NCBI GenBank assembly: GCA_945897765.1
Contig: CAMDGP010000017.1
Span: forward strand, 1-18,005
Direction of reading: 5' to 3'
Source: Chitinophaga pinensis
Lineage (GTDB): Bacteria > Bacteroidota > Bacteroidia > Flavobacteriales_D > Crocinitomicaceae
Length of the DNA stretch: 18,005 nt
The notes beneath the pieces were generated by a model. It was not told where the DNA came from, searched no databases, and saw nothing but the letters and a program-made list of their open reading frames with translations. Shown here piece after piece: positions 15,638-18,005 of the stretch (the first letter of the stretch is position 1; each line of letters begins with the position of its first letter). The position numbers and the translations under genes are program-made.

Positions 15638-15669
15638 AATTCAACATTCAATATTAAAAATTCAACATT
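15638..15669. repeat. short direct repeat AATTCAACATT
   Basis: AATTCAACATT occurs at 15638-15648 and 15659-15669, with the related TTCAATATTAAAA between. It is a low-complexity intergenic repeat ending at the stop of the minus-strand T9SS gene. Confidence 0.65.
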
Positions 15670-15670
15670 A

Positions 15671-17134
15671 TCAATCCAGTTTCACCAATTTCGTTACCGA
15701 GTTTCCGATTTTTAGAAAGTAAGTTCCAATTGATAAAAAGGAAGTAGAGTAAGTAATAGCACTTTGAAAATTAAATGAAGCGATTTCTTGTCCAAGGTTA
15801 TTTAATAAAGTAGCATTTGTATTTTCGGCGCCTTCCAATTCGATTGTAAATTCATCTTTGAACGGATTCGGATAAACTTTTCCTTTAAGCATTTCGGAAT
15901 TTATTTCGATACCTACTAATTGACCAATAACAGCATCAGTCGTAACTGGAAACACATCATTTTTACCAATTTTCATTACGAATACATTGTTTCCACCATT
16001 TTGCTCATTTAAACCGCTTTCTATGTATGTATTAAAACCGACCATTGCGTAGGCACCATCGTTTGTGCGGATTAAATCTCCCACTTTATCTAAACCAAAA
16101 TTATTAATTGCAGTTGACAAGCTAGCGGAAATGTAGTACATGTAATCAGATGAAAAATAGGCTGTTCCGATGTCGAAATCATCCTGATAAGTTCCACTAT
16201 TAACCGTTTGAAAACCAATCGCAACCCTGTCAAAATTGGGAACATAGACAGCTTGGTTTAAAATCGTGTTGGAACCACTAACCACAAATGTATATTGACT
16301 TAAAAATTGACCGTTGAAATCATAAACTCCATAATATTCACTATTTGAATTATTAAAATTTCTATTTCCAACAATGTAGTATCTATCAAAACCAATAGTA
16401 ATATCGTTCACACTGTAATTTCCAGTTTTGTGCGAAATAGTATCAAAATACATTAATTCACCTAAATCATTAATCTTTAAAACAAAACCCTTAACCATAT
16501 TGGAATCACTGATAAACCATTGTCCACCAATTAGATAATCATTATTGAGTTTTACAATAGAATTTGCAAAATCTTCACCAACACTACCAAGTTGCTTTGT
16601 CCAAAGTGTGTCGCCATTTTTATCCGTTTTAATTATGTAAACATCCGAATTACCAGTATTCATGTCGATACTTTCTCCAACCATTACAATTCCAGAATCT
16701 AAAGCCAGGACAGCATCGTTGATTCGTTCCCATTGGTTTGGTTTACCATAATTTTTCTCCCAAATTTTCGTTCCATTCAAGTCTGTTTTAACTAGATACG
16801 CATCAAAATCTCCAGCACCAAAGGAGTTAGAAAATCCAGCAATATAAAATCCCAAATCGCTGTTGTAAAGAACGCGTTTTCCAGATTCAGATTCTGAACC
16901 TCCATATTGTTGGCTCCATTTATAATTTCCTAAACTATCAATTTTTAAAAGAAATGCTTGTGAATTTCCATCCCAACTTCCTGAAGAACCTGTTATAACG
17001 TAGGAGGAATCTTCCATTTGGATCATTCCTTCACCTTTATCGTAACTGTTTCCAGAATACAATTTATAGAAGGAAATTTGTGCACTTACATTTGTCAATG
17101 CAAAAAGTATGAAAAGTTGAATTAAAATGCGCAT
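15671..17134 (-). CDS. T9SS-exported beta-repeat protein with type A sorting domain
   Basis: This 487-residue protein has a Sec signal peptide (MRILIQLFILFALTNVSAQ). Residues 25-390 contain repeated units of the form G..DA(Y/F)L(V/L)K(I/T)D..G...W...(Y/L)G: SQAFLLKIDSLGNYKWSQQYGG (58-79), FDAYLVKTDLNGTKIWEKNYG (110-130) and SDVYIIKTDKNGDTLWTKQLG (163-183), these quoted spans being single repeat units. A weaker unit ends in NNVFVMKIGKND. Such units are expected to form a beta-propeller. The C-terminal domain (VYPNPFKDEFTIELEG to the end, 420-487) is a T9SS type A sorting signal, so the protein should be exported across the outer membrane. The ATG overlaps the end of the upstream barrel gene by 13 bp, which indicates co-transcription and probably coupled translation. 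Ligand or enzyme activity is not apparent. Confidence 0.88.
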   Translation of the reverse strand: MRILIQLFILFALTNVSAQISFYKLYSGNSYDKGEGMIQMEDSSYVITGSSGSWDGNSQAFLLKIDSLGNYKWSQQYGGSESESGKRVLYNSDLGFYIAGFSNSFGAGDFDAYLVKTDLNGTKIWEKNYGKPNQWERINDAVLALDSGIVMVGESIDMNTGNSDVYIIKTDKNGDTLWTKQLGSVGEDFANSIVKLNNDYLIGGQWFISDSNMVKGFVLKINDLGELMYFDTISHKTGNYSVNDITIGFDRYYIVGNRNFNNSNSEYYGVYDFNGQFLSQYTFVVSGSNTILNQAVYVPNFDRVAIGFQTVNSGTYQDDFDIGTAYFSSDYMYYISASLSTAINNFGLDKVGDLIRTNDGAYAMVGFNTYIESGLNEQNGGNNVFVMKIGKNDVFPVTTDAVIGQLVGIEINSEMLKGKVYPNPFKDEFTIELEGAENTNATLLNNLGQEIASFNFQSAITYSTSFLSIGTYFLKIGNSVTKLVKLD

Positions 17135-18005
17135 TGTAAACGAATTAAATATGAAACACCAATTTTGCTAAATAAATTCTCACTGGAAATTCCAATGTTT
17201 ATCTTAGGAGAATTATAAGAAAGATAAGCACCACCACGTAAGCCAGAAAATCCACCATAAGTAGCGCTTGCACCTATGTTTAAAAAATCAATGGGATGAT
17301 AATTTAAACCACCAAAAACTTGTGGAATCGCAATTTTGCTCAAATACATTCTTCCTCCATAGAATTCTTGTAATTTGCGTTTTGAATTGACATCTACCAA
17401 TTTAGAAGCTTGTAATAAACCAGGTAAAAATTCCGATTTTTTAGATGATGATTCTTCAATACCCAATGAATCCATCAAGGCAACATTATCATTAATTATT
17501 GATCCACCATTGATAATTTCATCGTAGGAAAAACCTGTGTAAGCAACTTGGCTATTGGATGAATAAGTTGACTGTGAACTAATTGAACTCACGAATCCAA
17601 GATTTCGGCCCATTACTTGAAAATAGATTGCATCTCCTTTTTTGTTTTTGCTATTAAAGCGAAAATCAAAATCCAAAGCAACCCCAATTCCTTTGAGAAA
17701 TCCTGAATTTTTATAAAAATCATAGTCACCAGTGTAAGCTACTTTCAAAGTATCAGCACCAGCAGATTGATACATTTCTAGACGGTCTAAATTGATAGAC
17801 GCACTATTGTTTAAGCCAACTAAATTTAAGGTAACTGAAGATTTTGAAAATTTATCAATGAATCCAAAACCAATTTTTTGAAAAGTCGTGCTTTTGAATT
17901 GTGTTCCCGATAAATTGGCAGTATCACCTAAAAAACCTTCGTTGCCATACATTGCCAATTGGAAAACATCTTTAGAATAAATCAGTTGATTGAAATTATA
18001 CATTC
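17122..18005 (-). CDS. outer-membrane beta-barrel protein, DUF5723-like, cut by window edge
   Basis: The visible C-terminal 293 residues continue off the right edge. The first Met (18003) is not preceded by a signal peptide and looks internal. The chain alternates polar and hydrophobic residues in barrel-strand fashion (FQKIGFGFIDKFSKSSVTLNLVGL, here written only to show the pattern in short form: KIGFGFIDKF, SVTLNLVGL). It is rich in Gly, Ser, Tyr and Phe, and has QVFGGLNYHPIDFLNIGASAT and RGGAYLSYNSPKINIGIS near the end. The last residue is Phe, typical of outer-membrane barrels. The pattern resembles the DUF5723 or PorV-like barrel proteins of Bacteroidota; family placement is tentative. 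It overlaps the following T9SS cargo gene by 13 bp, so the two are likely made together. Confidence 0.6.
   Translation of the reverse strand, partial: MYNFNQLIYSKDVFQLAMYGNEGFLGDTANLSGTQFKSTTFQKIGFGFIDKFSKSSVTLNLVGLNNSASINLDRLEMYQSAGADTLKVAYTGDYDFYKNSGFLKGIGVALDFDFRFNSKNKKGDAIYFQVMGRNLGFVSSISSQSTYSSNSQVAYTGFSYDEIINGGSIINDNVALMDSLGIEESSSKKSEFLPGLLQASKLVDVNSKRKLQEFYGGRMYLSKIAIPQVFGGLNYHPIDFLNIGASATYGGFSGLRGGAYLSYNSPKINIGISSENLFSKIGVSYLIRLQCAF

Overview
The window is AT-rich chromosomal DNA from a member of the Bacteroidota, most likely order Flavobacteriales. A Crocinitomicaceae/Fluviicola-like organism is a guess. The evidence is two proteins with C-terminal type IX secretion (T9SS) sorting domains, a lipid-anchored TamL-type outer-membrane assembly protein, several lipoproteins, A-rich translation starts without clear Shine-Dalgarno sequences, and upstream matches to the Bacteroidota sigma -7 motif TAnnTTTG. 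I see no rRNA, tRNA, transposase, phage or CRISPR genes.

Left third (1-4659): the 5' end of a DAACS-type symporter runs off the left edge. It is divergent from an acyl-CoA carboxylase carboxyltransferase subunit. An exported M28 carboxypeptidase Q-like peptidase follows. It converges on a TrmH/SpoU-family RNA methyltransferase, and the gap between them (3630-3915) is almost filled by a composite repeat: 25-bp perfect inverted arms enclosing two nearly identical ~75-bp direct repeats, each with a hairpin, and a decayed third copy.

Middle (4690-12910): the methyltransferase is divergent from a 911-residue TamL-like lipoprotein/beta-barrel, which is followed by a lipid-anchored YtcJ-like amidohydrolase. 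A 354-bp gap contains interleaved inverted repeats that could form a pseudoknot. Next is a two-gene unit (9538-12910): a diheme c-type cytochrome lipoprotein of the SO2930 type, then, one base after its stop, a T9SS-exported FG-GAP/ASPIC-UnbV propeller protein. Their arginine codon use differs from the preceding amidohydrolase.

Right third (13195-18005): aroB (3-dehydroquinate synthase) is divergent from a monofunctional proline dehydrogenase whose -7 element lies so close to its ATG that the mRNA may be leaderless. A terminator and REP-like GC-rich words follow. Two overlapping minus-strand genes close the window: a truncated outer-membrane beta-barrel protein (DUF5723-like) and a T9SS-exported repeat protein.

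Most genes are core metabolism and cell envelope. The less ordinary parts are the composite intergenic repeat, the small GC-rich words and low-complexity tandem repeats in several gene gaps, and the two gene pairs that couple an envelope protein to a T9SS cargo.
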